43,850 bases of DNA, taken from positions 1-43,850 of the forward strand of contig JAOPUQ010000009.1 of NCBI GenBank assembly GCA_025963425.1. Direction: 5' to 3'. The position numbers and the translations under genes are program-made. The notes beneath the pieces were generated by a model. The model searched no databases and was not told the DNA's origin. It saw only the letters and a list, made by a program, of their open reading frames with translations. This DNA is from Modestobacter sp. (GTDB lineage Bacteria > Actinomycetota > Actinomycetes > Mycobacteriales > Geodermatophilaceae). Positions 1 to 7,786 of this stretch are shown piece by piece (the stretch's first letter is position 1; each line of letters starts with the position of its first letter).

Positions 1-305
1 CATGACGATGTTCCTGCGTGATGGCGGCGGCCCCGTTGCGCTGTGCTGTGTTCCGGCGGTCGGCGCTCACACGTGTCTGCAGGAGGCGTGTCCGCGGTGC
101 GACGATGCTCGGTCATGAGGGGCCCGGTCGCGGAGTTCCACCCCGACCGGTAGCGGTGACCGACACCCGGACGGGGGGCGTGGTGATCCGGACGCCCGGC
201 CAGCACCATCTGGTGCACCGCCCGGCGGACGACAGATCAACAGCAAGGACACCCAGACCTCGGGGTCAGTCGTAAGCAAGAGTCAGACCGCCGGACGGCA
301 AGCCG
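1..305. other. No confident gene at left edge
   Basis: I see no recognisable gene here. On the minus strand a frame opens with ATG at about 117 (MTEHRRTADTPPAD...) and stays open to the window edge, so it could be the first residues of a gene running off the left side. It lacks a convincing ribosome binding site and I recognise no motif. The other open frames look like chance frames of GC-rich DNA. Confidence 0.3.
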
Positions 306-315
306 GAGTCTCACA

Positions 316-404
316 GTCGTAGGAGTCGCCGCGGGAGCCGACCGAGGTCACCGCCCCGATCTCGGCCAGCCGTTCGGGTGTAGCGGATGGCCAGGTACTG
401 CCCG
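316..404 (-). mobile_element. Remnant of IS3-family transposase (OrfB)
   Basis: Read leftward, about 28 codons match the conserved C-terminal part of the IS3-family integrase-core transposase: QYLAIRYT, then after a one-base shift ERLAEIGAVTSVGSRGDSYD. The SVGSRGDSYDN stretch is highly characteristic of IS3 OrfB and lies just before the catalytic glutamate region. The reading frame breaks at about 380, where one extra base makes ACCCGAACGG instead of ACCGAACGG. After the final aspartate at about 316 the sequence stops resembling the transposase, and no terminal repeats were found. This is therefore a dead scrap. It directly abuts the decayed AraC-type gene at 405, so the insertion or a later deletion probably removed that gene's DNA-binding end. 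Confidence 0.72.
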
Positions 405-1000
405 GGTTCGAGGGGTCGCCGCAACACCGGCTTGGTGCAGCGAGCGTAGGTCTCGAGCAGGCCGGGTCGGTAGCCCGCCTGGCGTTCGATCAGCCGCAGC
501 GCGGCCACCCACGCCCGGCCGATTCCGCTCCATGGCGGGGGTGAACACGATCGGCTCGGACAGCGACCGGTCCAGCATCGCCTCGAGCTCAGCTCCAGGG
601 TTCGGCGAGGGAACACGAGGCAGGACTGCGCACAGGCTCCGGGCCAGTCGATGTCGGCCGGGAGCCCGGGCAGGAACACCGCCGCGCGACGCGGGGTGCT
701 CTGGACGCGCTCCAGTCGCCCCGACCGGGAGTCGGTCCCGCCCGGGAGCGGCAGGTTCACGTGGTAGTCCGCGGCCTCGACCGTGTCGATGTGCATGCCG
801 CTGCCCAACCGGACGTAGCTGACCGTCGGACCGCCGACCTGTGTCGCGTTCAGCTTCAGGTCCAGGGCCGGGAGCGGAACGGCTCGAGCAATCGCATGCG
901 CAGCGGCAGGAACGTCGACTGCATTGCGCCCTGCGCCTGGTCGAAGTCCGATGTCCGCGCCACCGTGAAGCGAGCGAACGGCCGCTGCCATGCTCGGCCT
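405..1000 (-). pseudogene. Decayed AraC-type regulator, N-terminal ligand domain only
   Basis: Three overlapping frames together give an AraC-binding-like N-terminal domain (the cupin-type domain of many actinobacterial AraC regulators). The first piece reads FTVARTSDFDQAQGAMQSTF with a stop at about 865. After a frameshift it continues as LKLNATQVGGPTVSYVRLGSG and HIDTVEAADYHVNLPL. A second shift near 590 gives ELEAMLDRSLSEPIVFTPAM, and a third returns to AALRLIERQAGYRPGLLETYARC. The order and spacing fit the family. The C-terminal helix-turn-helix pair that makes these proteins DNA-binding is missing, replaced by the IS3 scrap. It cannot make a working regulator. The exact 5' end is uncertain, about 960-1000. 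Confidence 0.62.
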
Positions 1001-1027
1001 CCCGTCTCCGGCCCCGAGCAGTCACCC

Positions 1028-2053
1028 TCAGCGGCGTCCGGGCGTCGTCCCCGGTGACCGCGGGACGTACAGACCTTCTCGCTCGGCGCGCACGGCGGCC
1101 AGCGTCCTGGTCCTGGCCGACAGCTTGGCCAGGATGTGCTCCAGGTGAGCGGCGACAGTCCGCTGCGCCACCACCAGGCTCCGCGCTATCTCCTCGTTGG
1201 AACACCCGTCGACCAGGAACCCCAGGATCTCCAGCTCGCGCGCGGTGAGCCCGCGAAGGTCCCCGGGCGGTGAGGCCAGCACCATCCCGGTCAGCGGTGC
1301 CGGCAGGTCCTCCGCCACGGCCAGCGCAGTGATGCGCACATGCCCCGCTGGGACGTGGGCGCCGCCGAGCGGCCACAGGAACGCCGTGTAGAGGCACCCC
1401 CCGCTGATGGCCGCCCGTGCGGCGACGAGCACGGGTGAATCCGCCTCCAGCAGCGGGTGGCGCTCCAGACCTGGCAGCACGTCCGTCGGGCCGTCGTCGC
1501 GGAGAATCACGCCCGCGGTCACCCCGCGCACCAGGCGGGCCGTCGTCAGCAGCGAGCGCATCGGGTCGATGGCGGCGGCGAGCGTCGACCTGAGCCGCCC
1601 GAGCAGGTGTCGCGATTCCGGTGACGGCGCCTCCCTGCTGCTGAGGAGGAGCCCGAGGTGTCCGACGTGGCATCCCCCGGGGCCGAACAGACCGACCCCC
1701 AGGCCCTCGTGATAACCGGCCGGCACCAGGTGTTCGGCCCAGGTCGCCAGCTCCTCGGCCGGGTACGGCAGGTCGGACGGGCTCACGGGAGGGCACTGCC
1801 GGTTCAGACCTGCCAACTCGATGTCCTGCGCCATCACGGGACCGCCGAAGTGCTCCAGGATCGCGTTGTCGAGGTCAGCACTCGCGAGGGGTGTGAAGCG
1901 GTTGTGGGGGATGTCTGCGAGGGCCAGCCAGGCGCTGTCGAAGCGGACGACGCGACGGAGTGCATGCAGGAGCGCCTCGGCGCGACACGGGAGTGGCTCT
2001 CCGGAGGCGGCGATCTCGGCCAGCTCCAGTGCGGCGGTCGGGTCGTTCCGCAT
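1028..2053 (-). CDS. LuxR-family transcriptional regulator
   Basis: A 341-residue protein if the ATG at 2053 is used; an upstream in-frame extension to 2332 is rich in arginine and looks like leader DNA, and GGAG lies about 10 bases before the chosen start. The last 70 residues form a LuxR/FixJ-type helix-turn-helix: LTARELEILGFLVDGCSNEE, then IARSLVVAQRTVAAHLEHIL and AKLSARTRTLAAVRA. The first 260 residues have no motif I can name but look like a GAF-type sensory fold, which is common in this architecture. There is no receiver aspartate, so it is probably not a response regulator. The target genes are unknown. The only neighbour on its 3' side is the decayed AraC gene, so no operon partner is evident. 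Confidence 0.85.
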   Translation of the reverse strand: MRNDPTAALELAEIAASGEPLPCRAEALLHALRRVVRFDSAWLALADIPHNRFTPLASADLDNAILEHFGGPVMAQDIELAGLNRQCPPVSPSDLPYPAEELATWAEHLVPAGYHEGLGVGLFGPGGCHVGHLGLLLSSREAPSPESRHLLGRLRSTLAAAIDPMRSLLTTARLVRGVTAGVILRDDGPTDVLPGLERHPLLEADSPVLVAARAAISGGCLYTAFLWPLGGAHVPAGHVRITALAVAEDLPAPLTGMVLASPPGDLRGLTARELEILGFLVDGCSNEEIARSLVVAQRTVAAHLEHILAKLSARTRTLAAVRAEREGLYVPRSPGTTPGRR

Positions 2054-2373
2054 GGTCGGCTCCAACCGTCGCGCGTCAGCGAGGTTCGCGGAGGATGCAG
2101 ACCAGGCGAGGGCGCATCGCCGTGGCTGTTCCTCCACCGCGGCGATCTGCCGCGATCCGCTTGACACAGAGACACATGGATGGCCCAAGGCTGAGGCTGC
2201 ACACCATGGTGCCCCACGGCCTTTCGTAGGGTCCGAGCACACGGCGACGCACGCGGCGGCGAGCGCGCGAGCTGGTCGTTCCAGGGTGGCTCGCCGCCGC
2301 CGCTGCCGGGCACGCGTCGGGCTACGTGTCACGTCCCCCGGGTGGGACGCCTGGACCCGAGGGACCGGCTGGG

Positions 2374-2625
2374 CTAAGGGCTCTCACGCCTCGGGGCCTT
2401 GAAGTAGAAGCAACCGGGTCGATCGCCGACCTCCGGCGTGAACAAGACCAACAACCATCCATCCGCGCCCAGGCGATCCATGCCGGACAACGCATCAGCA
2501 CATTCGAACTGCTTGCCGTCCGACGTGGCCGCCACCCAGGTGGCGGCGGTGGAGCCGGGCCAGCCTGGCTGGACGAATTTGAGCGACGCGTACCGCCATG
2601 CCGGTTCGGCGGCCTCGGGGTCCAT
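2374..2625 (-). CDS. Small protein, DUF4177-like
   Basis: An 83-residue protein starting at ATG 2625 behind a strong AAGGAGGCGCAC ribosome binding site; a longer frame reaching 2679 is less likely. The core YASLKFVQPG ... LSGMDRLGADGWLLVLFTPE resembles the DUF4177 pattern of a strand, a helix with (N/D)xLGxxGWELV, and another strand. This is my pattern match and function is unknown. It follows the small membrane protein gene at 2652-2825 by 26 bases on the same strand, so the two are probably co-transcribed. Confidence 0.7.
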   Translation of the reverse strand: MDPEAAEPAWRYASLKFVQPGWPGSTAATWVAATSDGKQFECADALSGMDRLGADGWLLVLFTPEVGDRPGCFYFKAPRRESP

Positions 2626-2651
2626 GTGCGCCTCCTTCATGCAGCAGTTGT

Positions 2652-2825
2652 TCACGGTGGCCGATGGGCACCGGCCCAACGGCTCAACAAGAAGAAGCCG
2701 CCGGCGGCGGCGGCATACCCCTTGAGGAAAGGAGAGGCAACCCAGCGGAATCCGATAACGGCCGAGGCGAAAGCGAATACGACGGAAACGGCGAGGGAAA
2801 GCCGTTCCAGCTTGGCCCAGCTCAT
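2652..2825 (-). CDS. Small two-helix membrane protein
   Basis: A 57-residue protein starting at ATG 2825, preceded by GGAGGAGTGCC, an excellent ribosome binding site. It has two hydrophobic segments, about residues 9-30 (LSLAVSVVFAFASAVIGF) and 37-49 (GYAAAAGGFFLLS), and a short basic C-terminus. I do not recognise a family. It lies 26 bases upstream of the DUF4177-like gene, forming a two-gene unit. The open frame continues upstream to 3095 without a stop, but the strong Shine-Dalgarno sequence makes 2825 the sensible start. Confidence 0.65.
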   Translation of the reverse strand: MSWAKLERLSLAVSVVFAFASAVIGFRWVASPFLKGYAAAAGGFFLLSRWAGAHRPP

Positions 2826-2863
2826 GGCACTCCTCCAGTCACGTCTCATCCACGGAGGTACGG

Positions 2864-3169
2864 CTAGAACGATCGGAGGGGAGGAGGACTCATCAATGCA
2901 TCCCTCCCATGGCCTGCGTTCTCGATGGGCGGACCGTTTCTCCCTCTGGAACGGAGTCCGATGACCGGGGGAACCGCGCGGGAGCCCGTGACAGAGAGCA
3001 TCCGGTCGCCAGGGCCGGGCGGAGTCCGTTGTCGTGGTCGGTTCCTCGACCCCGGACAGGACGTACCGCCCCTCGGCGGTGAGTCCGTGGACCACAGCGG
3101 CACCGCCGGCGGGCAGGCGCTGTCGAGGTCGACCAACTCGAACAGTCGACGGTTGACCACCGGCTCCAT
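2864..3169 (-). pseudogene. Possible small gene with internal frameshift
   Basis: ATG at 3169 sits behind AGGAGCTTGATC, a good ribosome binding site, and 27 bases downstream of a perfect 30-bp palindrome. The first 20 residues (MEPVVNRRLFELVDLDSACP) look like real protein. After about 3110 a one-base shift gives a more protein-like continuation, GGAAVVHGLTAEGRYVLSGV, than the original frame does. The gene may therefore be frameshifted, or it may end at 2864 as a 101-residue product. No family is recognised. Confidence 0.33.
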
Positions 3170-3195
3170 GATCAAGCTCCTATGCCTGCGCCGAG

Positions 3196-3225
3196 GTCCA
3201 GCTCGTCACCGGTGACGAGCTGGAC
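3196..3225. promoter_or_regulatory. Perfect 30-bp palindrome
   Basis: Half-site GTCCAGCTCGTCACC is followed immediately by its exact reverse complement, 15 of 15 bases with no central gap. It lies 27-56 bases upstream of the minus-strand ATG at 3169 and 335 bases before the P450 start. A loopless dyad just upstream of a start codon suits an operator better than a terminator, since no gene ends nearby. The inner part CTCGTCACCGG recurs in the dyad at 19758-19788. Confidence 0.6.
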
Positions 3226-3559
3226 AGGGATCCGATCGGACCGAGTCCCGCGATGAGGCCCGACTCGTCGTCCATCGCTACGACGTCAATCGGACGTCCA
3301 TCGCTCCGACGGGCGCACTCGGGCACCGTTCAGCCCGACCCCGCCGGTAGGCAGACCGGCTGTGGTGCATCGAATCCATGGACGGACTTCGCGCGTGGCG
3401 CAGTACTACCACCGGGGCCCCGAGTGTCTCAAGCCCTGTGCGACTACCGAAGAGAGAACCGACGCGCCACGCCCGGAGTCCGTTGACCGCCTCGCGCAGC
3501 GCTGCGACGATGGCCGTCCCGTAGCACCTGGAAGACAGCCCGCCGACGAGGGGGCGCTG
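3226..3559. other. Intergenic region before the P450 operon
   Basis: No supported gene. The P450 frame is open leftward to a GTG at 3362, but residues encoded before 3560 do not resemble a P450 N-terminus, so this is probably upstream DNA that may contain the operon promoter. I could not pick out convincing -35 and -10 elements. Confidence 0.4.
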
Positions 3560-4900
3560 GTGATAGGTAGCAGCGTTCGACAATCGCCGGCCGTGAGCGG
3601 CACGGCGGAGGCTGTTCCCGGAGTTCGCCGAGCCAAGGACACGACCCCGCGCCGTCGTTCCCCATCACTCGCCGCTCGGCTCGCGAACAATGCCTTCCTG
3701 CTGCGGCTCCTCGCCCGCCCGTTGCGCCGGTTCGCGCCCGTGCTCTCGATCGGCCGCGTCGTCCTGGTCAGTCGTCATGCCGACGTGCTGGACGTGCTGG
3801 AGCGGGACGGGGACTTCACGATCGCCGAGGTGAACGCCGCGACCATGGACCGGATCGACGGCCCATTCATCCTGGGCATGGACCGCTCGGAGCAGTTCAC
3901 CCGGGAGCGGACGATCCTGCAGAGCTGCGTGCACCCCTCCGACTCCGAGCGGATCCGGACGTTCGTGGCGGCGACCGCCGCCCAGCTCGTCGGGGCGGCC
4001 GCGACCCAGGGGCGGATCGACGTCGTGCAGGACCTCGCCCGCCCGGCAGCGACCCGGTTGGTCGCCTCCTACTTCGGCGTCCCAGGGCCCGACGAGGTGA
4101 CCATGATGCGCTGGATGCGAGTCCTCTTCTGGGAGGCGTTCCTGAACAGCGGCGGGGACCTGGCGGTCCGCCTCTGTGGCGAGCAGGCCGCCGCCGCGTT
4201 GCACGCCTACCTCGACGAGCTGATCGCTGCAGAACGCGCCGGGCTGGACCGCGGAGGCGAGGGACGTGACACCCTGCTGACCCGTCTGATCACGGCGCAG
4301 GCCGATCCGGCGACGCGCCTGAGCGACGAGGGCGTGCGCCGCAACATCGCCGGCGTGGTCGTCGGGGCCGTCGACACGACGAGCAAGGCCACGGCCCATG
4401 CCGTCGACCAGCTGCTGCGCCACGACGGCGCCCTGCAGGCGGCCCAGCGGGCCGCTCGCGACGGCGACGTGCAGGTCGTCGCCGAGTACACCTTCGAGGC
4501 CCTACGCTTCAACCCGCTCAACCCGGCGCTGGTGCGCCACGTCGCCCGCGACGCCGTCATCGCCGAAGGCACCCGGCACCGGCGGCAGGTCCCCGCCGGT
4601 CACACGGTCTATGCAGCGGTGCTGCCCGCAATGTTCGACAGCGCGGCCTTCGACGATCCGAACACCTTCCGGCACGACCGCCGACCGGCCGCGGACCTGA
4701 ACTTCGGGTACGGCATGCACTCCTGTTTCGGCCTGTACGTCAACCGGATCCAGATACCCGAACTGGTCGCGGCACTGCTGCGCTGCGACGGGCTGCGCCG
4801 GGCGCCCGGTCGCCAGGGCCGCATGGTCTACGAGGGCCCGTTCCCCGACCGGCTGCTGGTGGACGTCGCCGGTCCCGTGCCGACGGGGAGGGCGGTCTGA
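3560..4900 (+). CDS. Cytochrome P450
   Basis: A heme-thiolate monooxygenase of 446 residues from GTG 3560, which has a GAGGGGG ribosome binding site; an upstream GTG at 3362 would add 66 atypical residues. The I-helix oxygen-activation motif is VVVGAVDTTSK (Asp272), the K-helix ExxR is EALR (Glu313-Arg316), and the heme loop is FGYGMHSCFG with axial Cys389. No membrane anchor is present, so it is a soluble bacterial type that would need redox partners or peroxide. Its stop is one base before the start of the next gene, and a DyP peroxidase follows, so the three form an operon. No redox partner gene lies beside it; the ferredoxin and reductase at 39-41 kb belong to another cluster. The substrate is unknown. 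Confidence 0.93.
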   Translation: MIGSSVRQSPAVSGTAEAVPGVRRAKDTTPRRRSPSLAARLANNAFLLRLLARPLRRFAPVLSIGRVVLVSRHADVLDVLERDGDFTIAEVNAATMDRIDGPFILGMDRSEQFTRERTILQSCVHPSDSERIRTFVAATAAQLVGAAATQGRIDVVQDLARPAATRLVASYFGVPGPDEVTMMRWMRVLFWEAFLNSGGDLAVRLCGEQAAAALHAYLDELIAAERAGLDRGGEGRDTLLTRLITAQADPATRLSDEGVRRNIAGVVVGAVDTTSKATAHAVDQLLRHDGALQAAQRAARDGDVQVVAEYTFEALRFNPLNPALVRHVARDAVIAEGTRHRRQVPAGHTVYAAVLPAMFDSAAFDDPNTFRHDRRPAADLNFGYGMHSCFGLYVNRIQIPELVAALLRCDGLRRAPGRQGRMVYEGPFPDRLLVDVAGPVPTGRAV

Positions 4901-4901
4901 C

Positions 4902-6251
4902 GTGCGCCAGGCCGCGTTCACGATTCTCACGCCCGTCCTGCCCGGGCACTGCACCGCACTCTCCGAGCTGCTGACCAGCATCGGCGACGCGGTCGTGGAC
5001 GACCAACGGCTCGGGCTGTCCGGACTCGACCGTCTGCACTACGCCAGCTTCTCGATCCTTCCGGGGGGCGAGGGGCCGCGTCTGGCGTTCGAGGGCAACA
5101 TCGACGGCTCGCCCTCGGCGTTCCTGGAGAACCTGCTCGACGTCTCGGCGTCCGCCATCGACGACGTCTACAGCCACTGCGCCGGGTATCCGCCCCTGGC
5201 GGACGGAGACCGCGAGCCCACGCTCCGCTACCTGCTCGACCGGGACATCGGCGCGGACACCTTCTTCGTGGCCTGGCCGGGCCACAGCCTGGACATGATC
5301 CGCCGGGAGGATGAGCTCCGACGGTGGATCCAGGACTTCCTCGACGAACCGGAGCAGGCATCACTGCGGCGGAGCGATCCCGAGAACGTCCATCGGGCCG
5401 TGGTCGAGGCCGTGCGGGACGACCCCTCGATCCGCTGGGCGCTCGAGGCCGAGCCACTTCCGTTCCTGGTCCGGCATCCGCGGACGGTGCTCGTCCTGCT
5501 GGCGGCGCCCGCCCTCGCCGGGCTCGTCGCGATCGTGGTGGCGGCAGCCCGGCGAGGCACTGCTCGACGACCGGCCCGCCTGTTCCTCGCAACGGTGGCA
5601 GCGGCAGCCGCCGGCGCGCTCGCGCGCCTACGCGCTGCCGAGTTGGCCGACGACCACCGCGAGCGCTCCCGGACCACCGACTGGGAGACCGTCTACACGG
5701 CGTGGAGCAAGAACCTGAGCCAGTTCCGCCACCGTGAGGACGCCAAGGGGCAGAACCACCTGACCAGCATCGCCGACATCAAGCCAGGGCTCTTCCGTTT
5801 CGTCACGCTGCGCACCGTGCTGGCCGTCATCCGTGCGGTCGCGACTCTCAGCCCCGTTCGCGGCCAGCTGGGCGGCATCACCTCGATCCACTTCGCCCGG
5901 TGGGTCATCACCCCCGACCGTCGACTGATCTTCCTCAGCAACTTCGACGGCAGCTGGGAGAACTACCTGGGTGACTTCGTCGACCTCGCCGCTCGCGGGC
6001 TGACGGCGGTCTGGACCAACACCCACAACGACGTGGGGTTCCCGCACACGACCTGGCTCGTGGAGCAAGGAGCGCGGGACGAGGCCCGCTTCAAGGCGTT
6101 CGCGCGTCGCGGCATGGAGCCGACGCTGCTCTGGTACAGCGCCTATCCCGGGCTCAGCGTGGCCAACATCTCGAACAATCGGGCCATCCGGGAAGGCCTG
6201 CGTCGCCCGCAGGACGCCGGCGGGACCGAGGCCTGGCTGCGGCGACTGTGA
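4902..6251 (+). CDS. Internally duplicated membrane protein of a P450/DyP operon
   Basis: A 449-residue protein from GTG 4902, with GGGAGGG upstream. I do not recognise a named family. It contains two copies of one module. Copy 1 (about residues 40-105) reads LHYASFSI...RLAFEGNIDGSPSAFLENLL...YSHCAGYP. Copy 2 (about 325-385) reads IHFARWVI...RLIFLSNFDGSWENYLGDFV...NTHNDVGFP. Between them are two hydrophobic stretches (about 195-215 and 224-241), so the halves are probably joined by a membrane hairpin. Such a duplicated strand-helix module recalls the dimeric alpha/beta-barrel fold that DyP peroxidases also use, but this is inference. There is no DyP GxxDG motif or clear heme histidine. It sits between P450 and DyP with minimal spacing. 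Confidence 0.72.
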   Translation: MRQAAFTILTPVLPGHCTALSELLTSIGDAVVDDQRLGLSGLDRLHYASFSILPGGEGPRLAFEGNIDGSPSAFLENLLDVSASAIDDVYSHCAGYPPLADGDREPTLRYLLDRDIGADTFFVAWPGHSLDMIRREDELRRWIQDFLDEPEQASLRRSDPENVHRAVVEAVRDDPSIRWALEAEPLPFLVRHPRTVLVLLAAPALAGLVAIVVAAARRGTARRPARLFLATVAAAAAGALARLRAAELADDHRERSRTTDWETVYTAWSKNLSQFRHREDAKGQNHLTSIADIKPGLFRFVTLRTVLAVIRAVATLSPVRGQLGGITSIHFARWVITPDRRLIFLSNFDGSWENYLGDFVDLAARGLTAVWTNTHNDVGFPHTTWLVEQGARDEARFKAFARRGMEPTLLWYSAYPGLSVANISNNRAIREGLRRPQDAGGTEAWLRRL

Positions 6252-6267
6252 CCCGGGAGCGACGGAC

Positions 6268-7683
6268 ATGACCCAACTCGAGCGGGAGGACGTCCAGGGC
6301 CTGGTGTTCAGCGGCTACGCCGCCATGCACGAGGCGCGCTACCTCTTCTACGAGGTCGCCGACCCCGCCGGCGCCCGCCGCTGGCTCGGCGAGCTGGCCG
6401 CCCGGGTCACGACGGGCAGCGCCGGGGAGGGTGCCCATTGCACCAACGTCGCACTGACCCACCGAGGACTTGCGGCCCTGGGCCTGGACCCCGAGCCGCT
6501 GAGCACCTTCGCGCCGCCCTTCCAGGAGGGCATGACGACGCCGTACCGCCAGCGAGTCCTGGGCGACGTCGGACCGAGCGCGCCGGACATGTGGGCGTGG
6601 GGCGGTCCACCCGGGTCCGACAGCTCAGCCCCCGAGGACAGGTTGCACGTACTTCTGCTGCTGTTCGCCCCCGACGGCGGCGCCATGGACAGCCTCCTCG
6701 ATGCCGAGATGTCGCGGGCGACCGGGGAGGGCGCGCTACGGCACCTGCAGACGCTCCAGCCCGAGCCACTGCCCGGGACCATCAGCGCGGGCAAGTTCGG
6801 CGTGGAGCACTTCGGCTTCGCCGACGGCATGTCTCAACCGGTGATCCAGGGCACCGGGCAGGAGGACGAGCTGGCCGGTGAGCAGGCCCGCCGGCACGTC
6901 GTCGCCACGGGTGAATTCGTACTCGGCTATCCCAACGGCTACGGCGAACTGACCCCGTCACCATGGCTGCCCGGTCCGGACAGCGGCAAGGTCGATCTCG
7001 GCCGCAACGGCACCTATCTGGTCGTCCGGCAGCTGAAGCAGGACGTGCACGGGTTCCGCGAACTGGTGCGGCGTCTGGCCGGCACCGTCGGCGACGACGC
7101 TGATGCCGAGGCTCGCTTCGCGGCCAAACTGGTGGGGCGCTGGTACTCCGGCGCCCCGCTCGCGCGAACGCCCCACCGGGACGACGTCGACCTGGCGACC
7201 GACAACGCCTTCGGATACGCCGAGGTGGACCCGTACGGCGAGCGCTGCCCCCTCGGTGCTCACATCCGGCGCGCGAACCCCCGAGACTCGACCGCCCCTG
7301 AACGCGCGCGAGCCCTGGAGCTGACCAACCTCCACAGGATTTTGCGGCGTGGGCGGGTCTACGGGCCGGGGCTTCCCGACGCCGCGACGGAGGACGACCT
7401 CGTCGAACGCGGGCTCATCTTCATCTGCATGAGCGCCAACATCGAGCGGCAGTTCGAGTTCGTCCAGCAGACCTGGTGCAACAACCCGAAGTTCAGCGGC
7501 CTCTACGAAGAGCAGGACCCCGTCCTGGGCACTCCCCCGCCCGAGGGCGGCCTGTTCACCGTGCAGGGCTCGCCGTTCGCCACCCGGGCACGGGGCCTGA
7601 CGAACTTCGTCACCGTGCGCGGGGGTGCCTACTTCTTCCTCCCCGGTGTCCGCGGGTTGCTCTCGCTGGCCGGGAGGAGCTGA
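6268..7683 (+). CDS. DyP-type heme peroxidase
   Basis: A 471-residue dye-decolorizing peroxidase, starting at ATG 6268 behind GGGAGCGACGG. The GxxDG signature is EHFGFADGMSQP with catalytic Asp186. The proximal heme histidine is in RCPLGAHIRRANPRD (His332), and the distal arginine is in NLHRILRRGRV. The C-terminal block GLIFICMSANIERQFEFVQQ is also typical. There is no Tat or Sec signal, so it is probably cytosolic or exported with a partner. Its length fits the larger DyP classes rather than the short B type. It closes the P450 operon, 16 bases after the preceding gene, and converges on the copper oxidase gene. It would reduce H2O2 and oxidise an organic donor; the physiological substrate is unknown. 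Confidence 0.95.
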   Translation: MTQLEREDVQGLVFSGYAAMHEARYLFYEVADPAGARRWLGELAARVTTGSAGEGAHCTNVALTHRGLAALGLDPEPLSTFAPPFQEGMTTPYRQRVLGDVGPSAPDMWAWGGPPGSDSSAPEDRLHVLLLLFAPDGGAMDSLLDAEMSRATGEGALRHLQTLQPEPLPGTISAGKFGVEHFGFADGMSQPVIQGTGQEDELAGEQARRHVVATGEFVLGYPNGYGELTPSPWLPGPDSGKVDLGRNGTYLVVRQLKQDVHGFRELVRRLAGTVGDDADAEARFAAKLVGRWYSGAPLARTPHRDDVDLATDNAFGYAEVDPYGERCPLGAHIRRANPRDSTAPERARALELTNLHRILRRGRVYGPGLPDAATEDDLVERGLIFICMSANIERQFEFVQQTWCNNPKFSGLYEEQDPVLGTPPPEGGLFTVQGSPFATRARGLTNFVTVRGGAYFFLPGVRGLLSLAGRS

Positions 7684-7760
7684 TCGGCACGTCGCAGGCG
7701 CCTGGTCGAGCCGGGCACCGCTCCCCCGTACTCGTCCGGCCACACGACGCGACCGACCGT

Positions 7761-7777
7761 CGCCGGCCACGCCGGTG
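7761..7777. terminator. Candidate hairpin between convergent genes
   Basis: A 7-bp stem (CGCCGGC / GCCGGTG, one G-T pair) with a CAC loop lies in the 103-base gap between the DyP stop and the copper-oxidase stop. No T-run follows, as is common in high-GC actinobacteria. It could serve both convergent transcripts. Confidence 0.35.
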
Positions 7778-7786
7778 GTGATACCG

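Noticed and set aside
348..1796. 482-residue minus-strand open frame
   Set aside because: Arginine/proline/glycine-rich frame antisense or out of phase with the LuxR gene and the AraC remnant; only a short stretch near 510-600 belongs to the decayed AraC protein.
3406..3583. REAVNGL stretch on the minus strand resembling IS3 transposase AEAVNGL
   Set aside because: Only six or so residues match and neighbouring conserved IS3 motifs are absent, so probably chance.
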